From an uncultured Ruminococcus sp. (GTDB taxonomy: Bacteria; Bacillota; Clostridia; Oscillospirales; CAG-272), in contig CACYEW010000112.1 of NCBI GenBank assembly GCA_902773455.1, positions 1 to 6,652 of the forward strand: 6,652 nt of DNA, in the 5' to 3' direction. The translations under genes were made by a program, and so were the position numbers. The notes under the pieces were generated by a model. It worked only from the letters and a program-made list of their open reading frames with translations. It was not told the DNA's origin and did not search any database. This document shows positions 5,515 through 6,652 of this stretch, piece by piece. Within the stretch, counting starts at the first letter, position 1; the number at the start of each line of letters is the position of its first letter.

Positions 5515-6453
5515 TCAATATCTTAAAAGCGCAGACAGACCGTCCGCCGAATCGGCGCCGCACAGCTTTATCGCCGCCGCGCTGTTTTTGTCAAAATAAG
5601 TGTGTCCTATGAATCTGTATAATTCCGCCGCCGTGTCGGCGAATTCCGTTTCGGTTTTGCAGTATGACGTGAAAGCGCGCAGAAGCGCATACTCGCATAC
5701 GAGCCCGCAGACCGCCGTTTTTTTATCGGAGCCGGGAAAACCGGTTATGAACATACGGTTCACGAGCAGATTTTCGAGCCATGACGGCGCGTCCGGAAAG
5801 TCGCGGTCGAAGCGTTCGATATTCTCATACAGATCTTCTGCGCGCGCCGTTAATCTGCGGTAAAACGTCTCTTCGAAGTGCGGAAACGCCTCGGCAAGCG
5901 CGTCGGCGTACATGGTGAGAAGGCCGTAATGGTTATAATAAAGACCTCTGCCGAATTCGTTTTCGACGAGCTTTTTAAGCCTTTCGTTCAGCGGTTCGCT
6001 TCTGTTTTGCACGGCGTTCACGTAAGATGAAAGCGGCTCGGGCAGAGGAGATGAAAACGAAAGAGGTTCTTTTCTCATAAGCAGCTCGACCGTTTTTTCA
6101 CAGCTCGCCGAACAGGCGGCGTGTTCTTCGGAGACGGCGCGCGGATAAGTGCGGCACACCGCGGGCAAAACGCCCTCGCCGCAGGCGACCTGCAGAGAAC
6201 ACAGCCCGTCTTCGCCGAGCAGGCGGCATTTGCCCTCGTACGACGGCTTCATCATCGCGTAACGCTCGGGTGAAGGATCGTCGACCGGCGCGAGCGCGCA
6301 GTCGAGGATATAACGGAGCTCCGCCGGGCAGTCGAGCCCGAGCAGACGGAAGTATTCTTCATCCGATACGGTGATGCCCCATCCGCCGCAGCAGACGTGA
6401 CGGCAGTCTCCGCATTTGCATTTGAATTTATCGAAATAATCCGCGTATATCAT
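5515..6453 (-). CDS. fliB: FliB-like CxxCxxCC-cluster protein (flagellin lysine-N-methylase family)
   Basis: The 312-aa product starts with the cysteine cluster of the FliB/PF03692 family: FKCKCGDCRHVCCGGWGITV (10-29; Cys 12, 14, 17, 21, 22). Further family cysteines follow: GKCRLLGEDGLCSLQ (75-89), the hallmark AVCRTYPR (98-105) and CSASC (114-118). These cysteines probably bind a metal or iron-sulfur cluster. Clostridial homologues are annotated as flagellin lysine-N-methylases, named after Salmonella FliB, which methylates flagellin lysines. The helical C-terminal part (about 150-312) is poorly conserved. Many homologues are nearer 380-400 aa, so this one is compact. No flagellin or other motility gene is in the window, so the substrate is uncertain. 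The start ATG 6453 has a strong AGGGGGTG site (6458-6465). The gene is the first in the minus-strand cluster and has its own promoter upstream. The symbol reflects family only. Confidence 0.8.
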   Translation of the reverse strand: MIYADYFDKFKCKCGDCRHVCCGGWGITVSDEEYFRLLGLDCPAELRYILDCALAPVDDPSPERYAMMKPSYEGKCRLLGEDGLCSLQVACGEGVLPAVCRTYPRAVSEEHAACSASCEKTVELLMRKEPLSFSSPLPEPLSSYVNAVQNRSEPLNERLKKLVENEFGRGLYYNHYGLLTMYADALAEAFPHFEETFYRRLTARAEDLYENIERFDRDFPDAPSWLENLLVNRMFITGFPGSDKKTAVCGLVCEYALLRAFTSYCKTETEFADTAAELYRFIGHTYFDKNSAAAIKLCGADSADGLSALLRY

Positions 6454-6457
6454 CCCG

Positions 6458-6465
6458 CACCCCCT
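6458..6465 (-). promoter_or_regulatory. Strong ribosome binding site for the FliB-like gene
   Basis: AGGGGGTG on the minus strand; its G-run ends six bases before the ATG at 6453. Confidence 0.75.
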
Positions 6466-6479
6466 GCTTATCTGATTTT

Positions 6480-6508
6480 ATAATATCACATATTACGACA
6501 AAATGCAA
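6480..6508 (-). promoter_or_regulatory. Sigma-A-like promoter of the minus-strand cluster
   Basis: Reading the minus strand, TTGCAT (6503-6508) is followed after 17 bp by TATTAT (6480-6485). The -10 matches 5 of 6 and the -35 matches 3 of 6 of the sigma-A consensus. The predicted start of transcription near 6473 leaves a leader of about 20 nt that just contains the ribosome site. The segment is AT-rich and directly follows the upstream gene's terminator, as expected for a real promoter. Confidence 0.6.
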
Positions 6509-6512
6509 GCGG

Positions 6513-6532
6513 TTTTGTATCGAAATACAAAA
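6513..6532. repeat. 8-bp inverted repeat with a TTCG loop on the minus strand
   Basis: TTTTGTAT (6513-6520) pairs with ATACAAAA (6525-6532). On the minus-strand transcript the loop is UUCG. It overlaps by two bases the terminator hairpin next to it and may stabilise the 3' end or act as a second stop. Confidence 0.5.
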
Positions 6533-6555
6533 AAACCGGTGAATAACCGGTTTTT
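6529..6555 (-). terminator. Rho-independent terminator of the upstream gene
   Basis: The arms 6531-6540 and 6546-6555 (AAAAACCGGT and ACCGGTTTTT) form a perfect 10-bp stem around a 5-base loop. The minus-strand RNA ends in a U-run of seven (6529-6535). It lies 28 bp beyond the stop codon at 6583. The symmetric A/T flanks allow weaker activity on the plus strand. Confidence 0.85.
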
Positions 6556-6582
6556 GCATGTGAGGATCACGGCGAGGACGGA

Positions 6583-6652
6583 TCAGGAAAACCATTCCGC
6601 CAGTCTGTCGTTCAGATATGTCGCGTCTGTCGGGAATACGCGTACATCGCAG
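6583..6652 (-). CDS. C-terminal end of an unidentified protein
   Basis: Only the last 22 codons are in the window; the frame reads CDVRVFPTDATYLNDRLAEW-FS and stops at TGA (6583-6585). This frame was chosen because it stops just before a terminator. One other frame stops at once, and the third runs on through the terminator hairpin. The tail resembles a soluble cytoplasmic protein with a final amphipathic helix. Too little is visible to assign a family. Confidence 0.55.
   Translation of the reverse strand, partial: CDVRVFPTDATYLNDRLAEWFS

Noticed and set aside
1..6652. CRISPR array, tRNA, rRNA or insertion sequence
   Set aside because: No regularly spaced repeats, cloverleaf or rRNA-like sequence, transposase motif or long terminal inverted repeats were found.

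Overview
The window looks like chromosomal DNA of an endospore-forming Bacillota lineage (Clostridia-like), probably uncultured. The reasons are a recognisable N-terminal piece of the forespore sigma factor SigG, a DUF1934 (YwiB-like) gene and a FliB-type CxxCxxCC protein, all typical of this phylum. No species can be named from the sequence.

Left edge (1-410): the 3' end of a plus-strand gene for a zinc-ribbon-like protein. It is AT-rich (37% GC by direct count, against 58-68% in sampled lines further right). A near-perfect 19-bp hairpin follows that can terminate transcription from both sides, then a second plus-strand hairpin that abuts the stop codon of the next gene.

Middle (411-2760): a minus-strand 640-aa ADP-ribosylglycohydrolase-family protein with a long beta-rich, possibly carbohydrate-binding C-terminal half. 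Divergent from it across 121 bp is a plus-strand fragment of sigG. SigG similarity is clear from its own N-terminal signature to the end of region 2.3, then stops abruptly, leaving 101 aa of a protein of about 257 aa. The break lies where the sigG fragment overlaps, tail to tail, the last codons of the neighbouring membrane-protein gene. A 7-bp direct repeat and an 8-bp palindrome sit exactly there.

Right (2750-6508): a compact minus-strand cluster, probably one transcription unit starting at a sigma-A-like promoter near 6480-6508. In transcription order it encodes a FliB-like cysteine-cluster protein, a DUF1934 beta-barrel protein, a 546-aa beta-propeller glycosidase-like protein with two C-terminal Ig-like domains but no signal peptide, and a seven-helix membrane protein of unknown function. 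Gaps are 26 bp, a 4-bp ATGA overlap and 10 bp. No terminator is visible after the last gene, so read-through would run antisense across the sigG fragment towards the ADP-ribosylglycohydrolase gene, which is on the same strand.

Right edge (6509-6652): terminator hairpins and the last 22 codons of another minus-strand gene.

The items most worth attention are the sigG truncation with its junction repeats, and two apparently cytoplasmic carbohydrate-related proteins carrying beta-sandwich accessory domains normally found on exported enzymes. No CRISPR array, rRNA, tRNA, transposase or recombinase gene was seen.
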